This document shows positions 1 to 7,264 of a stretch of DNA of 16,783 bases, piece after piece. The notes below the pieces were generated by a model. That model did no database searches. It was not told where the DNA came from and saw only the letters and a list, made by a program, of their open reading frames with translations. The translations under genes were made by a program, and so were the position numbers. The first letter of the stretch is position 1. Each line of letters opens with the position of its first letter. Origin of the DNA: Acidobacteriota bacterium (GTDB lineage: Bacteria; Acidobacteriota; Vicinamibacteria; Vicinamibacterales; 2-12-FULL-66-21); contig JAIVJE010000099.1 in the NCBI GenBank assembly GCA_020200195.1, positions 1-16,783 on the forward strand. The letters run 5' to 3'.

Positions 1-2
1 CG

Positions 3-1802
3 CTGACCCACATCGCCGTCTTCATCCCGCTGCTGTTCCTGACGGGTGTCTCGAGCATCCTGTTCAAGCAGCTCTCGATGGTCGTGATGTTCTCCCTGAC
101 GATGTCGCTGTTCGTCGCGGTGACCATCGTGCCGGTGCTGTGCTCGCGTCTGCTGAAACTGCCGGCGCCGGTGGCGGAGCGCAAGGGGCTCACCGGCCGG
201 CTCTACACCGCCAGCGAGAACTTCCTGAACCGGATGGACTACGGGTACAGCCGGCTGATTCACAAGGCGCTGCTCCACCGCCCCACGGTCATCGGTATCG
301 GAACCGCCCTGGTCGTCGCCGCGGTGCTGATCCTGCCGACGATCGGATTCGAGCTGATGCCGCAGGCCGACGAGGGAGAAGTGACCGTCACCGCCGAATT
401 GCCGGTAGGGACACGGGTCGAGCGGGCGGAAGACGTCGCAGTGCGCCTCGAGTCGATGATGAAGGAGTACGCGCCTGAGGCCGAGACGGTCATCACGCAG
501 GCAGGCGGCGGCGGGTTCATGGGTGGGTCTGCGGCCCGCACGAACATGACGTTACGGCTGGTGCCCAAGGACGAACGCGAACGGTCCAGCGAACAGATCG
601 CCCGCGATCTGAACCGCGAGCTCACGGGTGTGCTGCCTGGCGTGATTATTCAGACACGTGCGTCCGGCGGCAACTTCCAGATGAACCGCATCATGGGCGG
701 CGGCGACAGCCGTCTTGCGCTCGAGATCCGGGGCGACGACCTGACGCAGGCAAAAGACCTCGCGCAGGCCGCCAAGAACGTGATGGACAAAGTGCCCGAG
801 GTGCGCAACGCGCGCGTCGGCCGGGACGAGGGACGCCCCGAGCTCGCCATCCAGGTGGACCGGCCGAAGGCCGCACTGCTCGGGCTGTCGGTCACCAACG
901 TGGCGGACGCGATCCGCACGAACGTCGGAGGCACGCAGGCCGCCTTCTTCCGCCAGGCCGGCAATGAATATCCGATCGTCGTCCGCCTCCGCGAGGAGGA
1001 CCGCGAGCGTGTCGAGGACATCAACGACGTCCTGGTGAGCACGCCGCAGGGCCAGGTGCTGCAAGCGAAGAACCTGCTGACGCTGCGAAACCAGGCCGGA
1101 CCCACAGAAATCCAGCGTAAGAACCAGGAACGCGTCATCCGCGTCACCGCTGAGCCCGAAGCGGCGTTGAGCGAGGCGCTCATGGCGGTGAACGCGCGGC
1201 TCGGGGAAGTGCGCGTTCCCCAGGATTTCAACATGGGATTCGGGAGCGAAGTCGAAGAACAGGCGCGCGCGTTCGGACAGCTGCAGATGATGCTGCTGCT
1301 GGCGATCCTGCTCGTCTATGCCGTCATGGCCTCGCAGTACGAGTCGCTCCGCGACCCGTTCATCATCATGTTCTCGGTTCCGCTTGCCGCGATCGGTGTG
1401 GTGCTGGCGCTCAAGCTCACGGGAACGACCTTCAGCCTGCAGGCCTACATCGGCGTGATCATGCTCGCCGGGATCGTCGTGAGCAACGCCATTCTGCTCG
1501 TCGACTACACGAACGTCCTGCGCCGGCGCGACGGTATGCCGCTGCGCGATGCGGTCGAAACCGCCGGCCGCACGCGTCTGCGGCCCATCCTGATGACCAG
1601 CCTGGCGACAATTCTTGGCCTCGTACCCATGTCGCTCGGGATCGGTGAAGGCGCCGAGCTTCAGGCGCCGCTCGCGCGCGTCGTCATCGGCGGCCTGACC
1701 GCGTCGACGTTGATCACGCTCGTGTTCGTGCCCACGGTTTACACGCTGTTCGAGGAAGGGTGGAAGAAGCGGCCGAGGCACGGGCAGACTGTCGAATCAT
1801 GA
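3..1802 (+). CDS. RND efflux pump inner-membrane subunit, C-terminal part (5' end outside window)
   Basis: AcrB-type proton-driven pump of the inner membrane, expected to export drugs or other hydrophobic compounds with a periplasmic adaptor and an outer-membrane channel. The frame is open from the window edge, so the first visible ATG (78) is internal. About 599 residues are visible of a family length near 1040, starting around TM5. In order: the TM5/TM6 hydrophobic pair, the second periplasmic porter/docking half (with a GGGGFMGGS glycine loop), then TM8-12 with the family motif ASQYESLRDPFIIMFSVPLA. TM10 reads GIVVSNAILLVDYTN. E. coli AcrB has a proton-relay lysine (K940) in this helix; here the segment has S/N, as in many related pumps. 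The stop overlaps the adaptor start (ATGA, 1799-1802), indicating one operon. Substrate unknown. Confidence 0.93.
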   Translation: MTHIAVFIPLLFLTGVSSILFKQLSMVVMFSLTMSLFVAVTIVPVLCSRLLKLPAPVAERKGLTGRLYTASENFLNRMDYGYSRLIHKALLHRPTVIGIGTALVVAAVLILPTIGFELMPQADEGEVTVTAELPVGTRVERAEDVAVRLESMMKEYAPEAETVITQAGGGGFMGGSAARTNMTLRLVPKDERERSSEQIARDLNRELTGVLPGVIIQTRASGGNFQMNRIMGGGDSRLALEIRGDDLTQAKDLAQAAKNVMDKVPEVRNARVGRDEGRPELAIQVDRPKAALLGLSVTNVADAIRTNVGGTQAAFFRQAGNEYPIVVRLREEDRERVEDINDVLVSTPQGQVLQAKNLLTLRNQAGPTEIQRKNQERVIRVTAEPEAALSEALMAVNARLGEVRVPQDFNMGFGSEVEEQARAFGQLQMMLLLAILLVYAVMASQYESLRDPFIIMFSVPLAAIGVVLALKLTGTTFSLQAYIGVIMLAGIVVSNAILLVDYTNVLRRRDGMPLRDAVETAGRTRLRPILMTSLATILGLVPMSLGIGEGAELQAPLARVVIGGLTASTLITLVFVPTVYTLFEEGWKKRPRHGQTVES

Positions 1803-2512
1803 AAAAGGTCATCCTGATCGTGCTCGTCCTCGTGGCGGTGGGCGCGGGCCTGGGCGCTTACTACATGCGACGAAACGGGCCTGAACCACAGATCACGACC
1901 GTCCAGATCAACCGTGGCGATATCGTGGATACGGTCGGCGCCACCGGTACGCTCGAGGCGGTGACGACGGTGGAGGTCGGCACGCAGGTGTCGGGCGTCG
2001 TGCAGGATCTGTATGCGGACTTCAATTCGGTCGTGCGGAAGGGCCAGATCATCGCGAAGCTGGACCCGTCGTTGATTCAGACCCAGATCGAACAGAACTC
2101 CGCCAACGTGATTCGTGCCCAGGCGGACCTCGACCGTCTCCGGGTGGCGCTGGCCGATGCCCAGGTGAAACTGAACCGTGCCACGGAGCTGACGGCAAGG
2201 AGCCTGATTCCGCGGACGGAGCTCGAGACGGCAGAAGTGAACGTCAAGTCGGCCGAGGCGCAGATCCGATCGTCGCAGGCCGCACTGACGCAGGCCCGTG
2301 CGAACTTGAACCAGCAGACCGTCAACCTCCAGGCTGGCGAACATCGACGAAGCGGACGTGGGCCGCATGCGTCCGGGGCAGACCGTGCGATTCCGTGTGG
2401 ACGCCTACCCTACCGACGAGTTCACCGGATCTGTGCAGCAGGTGCGACTCCAGCCGGCGGTCGTGCAGAACGTGGTGACGTATTCGACCGTAATCTCCGT
2501 GCCGAATCCTGA
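1799..2512 (+). pseudogene. MacA-like periplasmic adaptor, N-terminal fragment (gene broken near 2333)
   Basis: HlyD/MacA-type membrane-fusion protein linking an inner-membrane transporter to an outer-membrane channel. The start is the ATG in the ATGA overlap with the RND gene. Residues 1-20 form an N-terminal membrane anchor (MKKVILIVLVLVAVGAGLGA). The first beta-barrel/lipoyl half follows (GTLEAVTTVEVGTQVSGVV, then GQIIAKLDP) and then a long Ala/Gln-rich alpha-hairpin (about residues 95-178). Homology ends at VNLQ (about 2332). The rest of the open frame to 2512 is meaningless out-of-frame sequence. The expected continuation, with the second lipoyl half (a typical family reads roughly SPIDGVV...VGQTVAAS), is absent. 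The protein resumes one frame over at ANIDEADVGRMRPGQ. About 40-45 residues seem lost, with a frame change. It could be a real deletion or an assembly error. Confidence 0.85.
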
Positions 2513-3623
2513 GCTGAAGCTGAAGCCTGGTATGACGGCGAACGTCAGCATCGAGATTGCGCGGCGGAACAACGTTCTGCGCGTGCCGAACGCCGCATTG
2601 CGCTTCCGGCCGACCGAAGCGATCTTCGCGGCGCTGAACCAGCCGGTTCCGCCGGAGTTGCAGCGCGGCGCGGGGCGCGGCCAGACCGGCGGAGGGCGCG
2701 CCGGTGCCACTGGCGCCGGACAGGCTCCCGCTACCCACAGCGGCCAGCCCACGCAGCCAACTGCCGGCGGAGCGCCGGCGGCAGGTTCCCCTGCGCCTCA
2801 GCGCGCTCCGCAGTCGGGCGGCGGCGCCGCAGCGACGCCGCAAGGACGCGGTTCCCAGGGGGCTCCGCAGCAACCGCGCGCGGATTCTCCTGAAGCGCGC
2901 GGCGGCGGCGACACCGCCAGCGCGGGCCGCGGGTCCGGCGGCGGCCGTGGATTCGATCCGAACATGACACCGGAGGAGCGCCGGAAGCGCATGGAAGAAC
3001 GCATGGCCGGCATGACGCCCGAACAGCGCGAGCAGTTGATGGCGCGCATGCGAGAGCGTGAAGCTCCTGGCGGCAGTCGCGGCGACGGCACCACAGCGAG
3101 CGCCGATGGCGGCGGTCGTGGACAGGCAGCAACCGCAAACGCGCCCTCGAACACCGCCGGCGGACGACGCGAGCCGAACCGCGGGATGGTGCAAGGGGTG
3201 AACGCGGGATCGTCAATCGCGAGCGGGGCCACTACCATCGATTCCCTCTTCGGACCGCTGCCGGTCAGCGAGAGCCGTGGCCGTGTGTGGCTTTATCTTG
3301 CAGCGACCAAGCAGTTGAAACCGGTCAACGTGCGCCTCGGCATCTCCGATGGGACCTACACCGAAGTGCTCGACGGTGAGCTGCAGCCCGGTCAGGAGAT
3401 CGTCTCCAACGTCGTCACCGGCCTCGAACCGGCGCAGCGGCCGGGACAGCAGGGTGCGGGGCAGAACCCACTCATTCCGCAGCGCGCCCTGGCGGCCCTG
3501 GAGTTGCGATCATCCGAAACCGCAAGATCGGGTTCGTCTTTCAGGGATTCAACCTGTTGTCGCGCACGACCGCACTCGACAACGTGGAGCTGCCGCTGCT
3601 CTATAACGGTGCGGCGAAGTTGA
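2358..3623 (+). pseudogene. MacA-like adaptor, C-terminal fragment with long low-complexity insert
   Basis: This continues the adaptor in a new frame. Homology begins about 2334 (LANIDEADVGRMRPGQTVRF), just before the GTG at 2358. It contains the beta-barrel and membrane-proximal domains: RFRVDAYPTDEFTGSV, VVTYSTVISVPNPELKLKPG, MTANVSIEIARRNNVLRVPN. The membrane-proximal domain is then interrupted by about 170 residues rich in Gly, Ala, Pro, Gln and Arg (about 2665-3183) that include two 16-residue repeats. The fold resumes at GRVWLYLAATKQLKPVNVRLG and GQEIVSNVVTGLEP. Homology ends about 3480-3500 (NPLIPQR). The remaining frame to 3623 overlaps the MacB-type ATPase in another frame and is spurious. 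The natural C-terminus is therefore missing. The GTG is probably not a true start; the fragment is better read as part of the 1799 gene. Confidence 0.82.
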
Positions 3624-4072
3624 AGACGGCAGAGCGCCACAAGCGCGCCACGGACGCCCTGACGGCCGTGGGGCTCGGGGACCGCTACCATCACTATCCG
3701 AATCAACTCTCGGGAGGCCAGCAGCAGCGCGTCGCGATCGCGCGCGCTCTTGTGACGCAGCCCACGATCCTGCTAGCCGACGAGCCAACTGGCAACCTCG
3801 ACACGCGGACCAGCATCGAGGTCATGGATATTTTCCAGCGGTTGAACGTCGAGCGCGGCATCACCGTGCTGCTCATCACCCACGAGACGGACATCGCGGA
3901 GTACGGCACGCGGCTCGTGCGCTTCCGTGATGGACGCATTCAAGCCGATCAGCCGGTGTTGAAACGGCGCGATGCGGCGAAGGAGCTCGCCGCGCTGCCG
4001 CCGCCCGAAGAGGAGCCTGTGACTGCGCCGGCGGCGTCTGCGTCACCCGTAGAACACGGTGGGGTTGCGTAG
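3506..4072 (+). pseudogene. MacB-like ABC exporter ATPase, C-terminal fragment lacking Walker A
   Basis: Nucleotide-binding subunit that would energise the MacB-like permease just downstream. In-frame homology starts at about 3509 (IIRNRKIGFVFQGFNLL), the Q-loop region. It continues through the ABC signature LSGGQQQRVAIARAL, Walker B ILLADEPTGNLD and the H-loop LLITHE. The C-terminal tail is Pro/Ala/Glu-rich. The first 80 or so residues normally present, including the P-loop GxSGSGKST, are absent, and the preceding bases encode the end of the adaptor in a different frame. A TTG at 3557 is open but lies after the Q-loop and has no convincing ribosome-binding site. As read, the product could not bind ATP normally. 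The stop TAG (4070-4072) sits directly before the AGGAG of the permease gene. Recent deletion or assembly loss are both possible. Confidence 0.85.
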
Positions 4073-4080
4073 GAGAGCCG

Positions 4081-5289
4081 ATGTCGATACTGATGGCTTT
4101 ACGTATCGCGCTGAAGGCGCTCAACCGCAACAAGATGCGCACCGCCCTGACGATGCTCGGTATGATCATCGGCGTGGGCGCGGTGATCACGATGGTCGCG
4201 CTCGGCAAAGGCGCGCAGAGCGCGATCGAGGCGCAGGTCAAGGCTGCCGGCACGAACATGATCAACGTCAATGCCGGCAACTTTTCGCAGGGCGGCGTGC
4301 GGCAGGGTCAGGGCATGTCCAACACGTTGATGCCGGAGGATGCCCAGGCGCTACGCGATCTCCCGGGCGTTCAGTACGTGGCGGCGGGCGTCAACTCGCG
4401 CGGGCAGGTCATCGCCGGCAATCAGAACTGGTCGACGCAGGTGCAGGGCACCGAGGTCGATCTGCCCCTGATTCGAAGCTGGCCGACGAAGTTCGGCGCC
4501 TTCTTCACACAGCAGGACGTCAACAGCGCCGCCAAAGTCGCGGTCCTCGGGACGGTCGTCTCCGACACCGTCTTCGGACCGGACATGGATCCGACCGGGC
4601 AGATCATCCGGATCCGCAATCAGCCTTTCAAAGTCATTGGCGTGATGGCGAGCAAGGGTCAGTCAGCGATGGGTCAGGACCAGGACGACACGATTTTCGT
4701 GCCGTATACGACGGTCCAGAAGAAGCTCCAGGGCATTCAGCACATCAACAACATCAGCGTATCGGCGAGCACGCCGGACACCGCGCCGGTCGCGGCTGCG
4801 ATCGCCGAGACGCTCCGCCTCCGTCACAAGATCGCCCCGGGAGAGCCGGATGACTTCATGGTGCGTACGCTCGAGGAGATGGCGAGCGTCCGGACCGAAA
4901 CGACCAGGACGATGACGTCGCTGCTCGCCGCGATCGCCGGCGTCTCGCTGCTCGTCGGCGGCATCGGGATCATGAACATCATGCTCGTATCCGTCACCGA
5001 GCGTACGCGCGAGATCGGCCTGCGCATGGCAATCGGAGCGCGCGGCAGGGACGTGCTCCTGCAGTTTCTCGTCGAGGCCATCATCCTGTTTGGCGGTTTG
5101 CTTGGTATCGGCTTGGGTTACGGGCTGTCAGCGGCAGCCGAAGAATTCCTGCAGTGGCCCACGTCAATTCCGCCGAACGCCATCGGGATGGCCTTCGGCT
5201 TCGCGGCTGCAACAGGCGTGTTTTTCGGGTTTTACCCCGCCCGCAAGGCGGCGAGTCTGGATCCCATCGAAGCGTTGCGCTTCGAGTAG
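4081..5289 (+). CDS. MacB-like ABC transporter permease (FtsX family)
   Basis: Inner-membrane permease of a MacAB-type efflux exporter that couples ATP hydrolysis to extrusion through an adaptor. At 402 aa it is full length for a separately encoded permease. The first membrane helix with the MRTALTMLGMIIGVGAVITMV motif is at about residues 20-41. A periplasmic core domain (MacB_PCD) spans about 45-265. Three C-terminal FtsX helices follow: 281-305 (LLAAIAGVSLLVGGIGIMNI), 330-352 and 370-386. The motifs SVTERTREIGLRMAIGARGRD and PARKAASLDPIEALRFE are characteristic. The ATG is preceded by TAGGAGAGCCG, a good ribosome-binding site. The gene is intact although its ATPase partner upstream is broken. 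In E. coli MacB the ATPase and permease are fused; here they are separate. Substrate not predictable. Confidence 0.95.
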   Translation: MSILMALRIALKALNRNKMRTALTMLGMIIGVGAVITMVALGKGAQSAIEAQVKAAGTNMINVNAGNFSQGGVRQGQGMSNTLMPEDAQALRDLPGVQYVAAGVNSRGQVIAGNQNWSTQVQGTEVDLPLIRSWPTKFGAFFTQQDVNSAAKVAVLGTVVSDTVFGPDMDPTGQIIRIRNQPFKVIGVMASKGQSAMGQDQDDTIFVPYTTVQKKLQGIQHINNISVSASTPDTAPVAAAIAETLRLRHKIAPGEPDDFMVRTLEEMASVRTETTRTMTSLLAAIAGVSLLVGGIGIMNIMLVSVTERTREIGLRMAIGARGRDVLLQFLVEAIILFGGLLGIGLGYGLSAAAEEFLQWPTSIPPNAIGMAFGFAAATGVFFGFYPARKAASLDPIEALRFE

Positions 5290-5332
5290 GTCGGCGTTCG
5301 TAGGAGCAGTGACAGTTTTCAAAGGAGCAGCC

Positions 5333-5857
5333 ATGAATCGGGCAAGAATCGGAATCATTGCAGCCGCCATTCTGGCGGTCGCAACCGTCGCGTTCGCGCA
5401 GAAACCGGATTTCTCGGGAACCTGGACGCTGGACCCCGAAGCCAGCCAGATGGGTCCCGGGCCCGGCGGCGCGCCCGGTGCGCCAGCGGGCACAGGCGGC
5501 GGAGGACGCGGCATGGGAATGCCGACGGGACCGGTCACCATCAAACAGACGGCCGATACGCTCACCATCGAGCGGACGATTGGCGAGAACAAAGTGGTGA
5601 CCACCTACAAGCTCGACGGCACCGCGTCGGTCAACACCATGGCCGGCCGACAGGGCGGGACGATGACGCAGAAGTCCACATCGAAGTGGGACGGCGCGAA
5701 GCTCGTCACGACCATCACGTCTGAGGGACCGAACGGTCCGATCACGCGGACCGAGATCCGCTGGATCGACGGTGCCACGATGATTGTTGAAGGGAGCCGT
5801 CCCGGCCGCGACGGGACGCCGATGACTACCAAGCAGGTGTTCAAGAAGACGACGTAG
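5333..5857 (+). CDS. Small secreted protein with lipocalin-like 'DFSGTW' start
   Basis: The 174-aa product has a clear signal peptide: MNRARIGIIAAAILAVATVAFA, probable cleavage AFA|QK at residues 22/23. The mature protein opens with KPDFSGTWTLDPEAS, a short motif seen at the start of many secreted beta-rich hypothetical proteins. A Gly/Pro-rich stretch (about 40-65) follows, then alternating beta-strand-like segments (GPVTIKQTADTLTIERTIG, KVVTTYKLDG, GAKLVTTITSEG, EIRWIDGATMIVEG). No catalytic motif is visible and function is unknown. AAAGGAGCAGCC precedes the ATG. It lies 43 bases after the MacB-like permease, so it may be co-transcribed. The upstream in-frame extension is permease sequence read in another frame and is ignored. 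Confidence 0.86.
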   Translation: MNRARIGIIAAAILAVATVAFAQKPDFSGTWTLDPEASQMGPGPGGAPGAPAGTGGGGRGMGMPTGPVTIKQTADTLTIERTIGENKVVTTYKLDGTASVNTMAGRQGGTMTQKSTSKWDGAKLVTTITSEGPNGPITRTEIRWIDGATMIVEGSRPGRDGTPMTTKQVFKKTT

Positions 5858-5875
5858 AAGAAGAATGTAGGAGAG

Positions 5876-5921
5876 AGGAGACAGGAGGTAGGAGGTCGGC
5901 ATCTCCTGGCTCCTGCCTTCT
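5876..5921. repeat. AGGAG/CTCCT imperfect stem-loop
   Basis: The purine-rich arm 5876-5894 (AGGAGACAGGAGGTAGGAG) and pyrimidine-rich arm 5903-5921 (CTCCTGGCTCCTGCCTTCT) pair at 15 of 19 positions around an 8-base loop. It lies between the secreted-protein gene and folK. No run of T follows, so a classical intrinsic terminator is not supported, although the hairpin could stabilise or end the upstream mRNA. The strong purine/pyrimidine asymmetry of the two arms is unusual. Confidence 0.6.
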
Positions 5922-5932
5922 GACTTAAACCC

Positions 5933-5958
5933 CAGCTTCCAGTTTCCAGTTTTCCAGC
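5933..5958. repeat. TTCCAG-type repeat, left arm upstream of folK
   Basis: A 26-base tract built from CAGCTTCCAG / TTTCCAG units ends exactly one base before the GTG start of folK. Its reverse complement matches 6442-6466 on the other side of folK with one mismatch and one 1-base gap. It occupies the position of the ribosome-binding site, so folK has no visible Shine-Dalgarno sequence. Confidence 0.75.
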
Positions 5959-6426
5959 GTGAAGAGAGTCGTCATCGGGCTTGGCAGCAATCTGGGTGAC
6001 CGCCATGCGGCCCTGGCGTTTGCGGCGGAGCGGCTTCGGACGCTGATCCCCACCTTCGTTCTTTCATCCCTCATCGAGACCGAGCCGGTCGGCGATGGTC
6101 TTCAAAACCAGCCGATGTACCTGAACGCCGTGGGCGTCGGCGAAACGGCTTTGTCGCCACGCGATCTGTTGAACGCGCTGATGGCTATCGAGCACGCGTA
6201 CGGGCGGGAGCGTACCTATCCGGGCGCGGCGCGCACGCTGGATCTCGACCTGCTGCTGTTCGGTGCCGACGTCATCGACGAGCCGGACCTTCATGTACCG
6301 CACCCGCGCTTCCGCGAACGGTTCTTCGTGCTCGGACCGCTGGCCGAGCTCGCCCCTGATCTCTGTGATCCCGTAACCGGGTTGCGCGTGGGTGAGCTGC
6401 TGCGGAACTTGCTGAGAGCGAGCTAG
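5959..6426 (+). CDS. folK: 2-amino-4-hydroxy-6-hydroxymethyldihydropteridine pyrophosphokinase (HPPK)
   Basis: Cytoplasmic folate-pathway enzyme that transfers pyrophosphate from ATP to 6-hydroxymethyl-7,8-dihydropterin. At 155 aa it has the usual single-domain length. The motifs are in order: VVIGLGSNLGDR (5-15), SSLIETEPVG (36-45), NQPMYLNAV (50-58), RTLDLDLLLFG (92-102) with the metal-binding D95 and D97, and VPHPRFRERFFVLGPLAE (113-130). The start is a GTG with no Shine-Dalgarno, directly after an inverted repeat. It stands without folB or folP neighbours. Its stop shares the CTAG at 6423-6426 with the stop of a read-through frame on the other strand. Confidence 0.95.
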   Translation: MKRVVIGLGSNLGDRHAALAFAAERLRTLIPTFVLSSLIETEPVGDGLQNQPMYLNAVGVGETALSPRDLLNALMAIEHAYGRERTYPGAARTLDLDLLLFGADVIDEPDLHVPHPRFRERFFVLGPLAELAPDLCDPVTGLRVGELLRNLLRAS

Positions 6427-6821
6427 GCCCTGAAGCTGGGAGCTGGAAACTGGAACCTGGAAGCTGATTGGAAACTATTCGACCCAGCGCCGTTCGGGAT
6501 GGTGTCGATCCGGGCGCGCCAGGCATCGACGAACTTCTGCGCGCCGTCGCGATCGGCGGTGAGAATGGCCCTCTGCGCCGCCTCGCCCTTGCCGTCCGGC
6601 CGAATGTCCGGCTCCGGCACTTCGTCGAACGTCCCACCCAGGTGCGCGAGCGCGTCCTGCAGCCAGCGTACGTGCATGTCTTCCCGGGCGATGACGTACT
6701 GGTAGGTGTTGTTGAAATCGTAGTGCGGGACGTGCCGCGCCGCCGCCACGTGCCTCTGGCGCTGCGCCAGCTTGTCGCGATGAAACTCGCGCAGCAGCTC
6801 GAGCATCTCGCTGGCTTTCAC
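6423..6821 (-). CDS. Ferritin-like protein, apparently truncated by an internal deletion
   Basis: Helical protein of 132 aa, read from a GTG overlapping the dksA-like stop (GTGA, 6818-6821). Residues 1-57 look like a ferritin-like four-helix bundle start: ASEMLELLREFHRDKLAQRQ, then FNNTYQYVIAREDMHVRWLQ with an ExxH pair (E47, H50). Family members usually have a second half with another E..ExxH helix, which is missing. After DTIPN (residue 110) the open frame runs into the TTCCAG repeat (NSFQSASRFQFPAPSFRA), which is unlikely to be real protein. One frame over, the same bases end RWVE-stop at 6475-6477, resembling the C-terminus I recall for this family. An internal loss of roughly 45 codons with a frame change near 6480-6490 explains this. 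An iron or oxidative-stress role is inferred only from the fold. Confidence 0.68.
   Translation of the reverse strand: MKASEMLELLREFHRDKLAQRQRHVAAARHVPHYDFNNTYQYVIAREDMHVRWLQDALAHLGGTFDEVPEPDIRPDGKGEAAQRAILTADRDGAQKFVDAWRARIDTIPNGAGSNSFQSASRFQFPAPSFRA
6442..6466. repeat. TTCCAG-type repeat, right arm downstream of folK
   Basis: GCTGGAAACTGGAACCTGG and adjoining bases form the inverted partner of 5933-5958, so folK is bracketed by an inverted repeat. Related units continue on both sides (AAGCTGGGAGCTGG from 6433, GATTGGAAAC to 6474). On the minus strand it lies just beyond the probable true stop (6475-6477) of the ferritin-like gene, i.e. between two convergent genes. Confidence 0.72.
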
Positions 6822-7159
6822 GCGCTTTGCTTTTCCTTGCACGTGATACACACGCGGGTCCAGGGAATCGCATTCAGCCGCGCGGGCGCGATCGGCTCGC
6901 CGCAGTCCCGGCAGACGCCGTAGGTGCCCTTTTCCATCCGCCAGAGCGCTTCCTCGATGGCCTGCAGGATCTTGGCGTCCGTCTGCTTCAACTTGAGCTG
7001 GATATGGACTTCGTTGTTGCCGCTCGCCTGATCCGCCAGGTCTCCCTGCCGGGAGTTATTCTCCATCGTCGTGGCCAGCGGTTTCACGCCACCGCTCGTC
7101 GACAGGATCTCGCCGCGCTTCCGGAGAAGCGCTTCTTTATATGGAAGCTGTTCATCCAT
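6818..7159 (-). CDS. DksA/TraR-family zinc-finger protein
   Basis: Short DksA-like protein of 113 aa. Relatives bind the RNA polymerase secondary channel and adjust transcription during starvation. The N-terminal part is helical (PYKEALLRKRGEILS and VHIQLKLKQTDAKILQAIEEALWRMEKGTYG). The C-terminal C4 zinc finger is CRDC (C83, C86) ... CITC (C104, C107), joined by GEPIAPARLNAIPWTRV. The ATG at 7159 is chosen because GGAG lies about 10 bases upstream and homology begins at MDEQLPYKEAL; longer in-frame extensions are not family-like. It is first gene of a two-gene minus-strand unit with the ferritin-like gene. It is shorter than E. coli DksA (151 aa), so the symbol dksA is not assigned. Confidence 0.9.
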   Translation of the reverse strand: MDEQLPYKEALLRKRGEILSTSGGVKPLATTMENNSRQGDLADQASGNNEVHIQLKLKQTDAKILQAIEEALWRMEKGTYGVCRDCGEPIAPARLNAIPWTRVCITCKEKQSA

Positions 7160-7236
7160 TGCGTTCGTTCTCCAAAGGCGACTGACCGGGGAACGGCGCC
7201 TCACGGACCGCTCCGCTACGGCCCCCGCAAACACTC

Positions 7237-7245
7237 ATCTTAGCA
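7237..7245 (-). promoter_or_regulatory. Possible extended -10 promoter for the dksA-like gene
   Basis: The minus strand reads TGCTAAGAT, i.e. TGn followed by the -10-like TAAGAT, about 80 bases upstream of the ATG at 7159. No good -35 box lies at the standard distance. Weak prediction by inspection only. Confidence 0.3.
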
Positions 7246-7264
7246 TGAGCGAACCGCAATCAGG

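Noticed and set aside
552..1781. Minus-strand open frame opposite the RND pump gene
   Set aside because: The sequence is His/Arg/Glu-rich, unlike any protein family, and lies antisense to well-conserved pump motifs.
2322..3194. Minus-strand Arg/Ala-rich open frame opposite the adaptor
   Set aside because: It is produced by the low-complexity GC-rich insert on the plus strand; there is no start signal and no domain.
3557..4072. TTG at 3557 as the true start of a short ATPase
   Set aside because: ATPase homology continues upstream in frame to 3509 (RNRKIGFVFQGFNL), and the TTG has no convincing ribosome-binding site, so it is internal to a fragment.
1799..4072. A deliberate adaptor-ATPase fusion or programmed frameshift
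   Set aside because: Whole domains are missing at both junctions, including the P-loop, and no slippery sequence is visible. A frameshift would not restore the lost parts.
1..5857. A horizontally acquired resistance island
   Set aside because: No integrase, insertion sequence, tRNA or base-composition change borders the efflux genes, and codon use looks like the rest of the window.
5933..6474. TTCCAG repeats as a CRISPR array
   Set aside because: Units are only 7-10 bases, tandem without spacers, in two short blocks of opposite orientation, and there are no cas genes.
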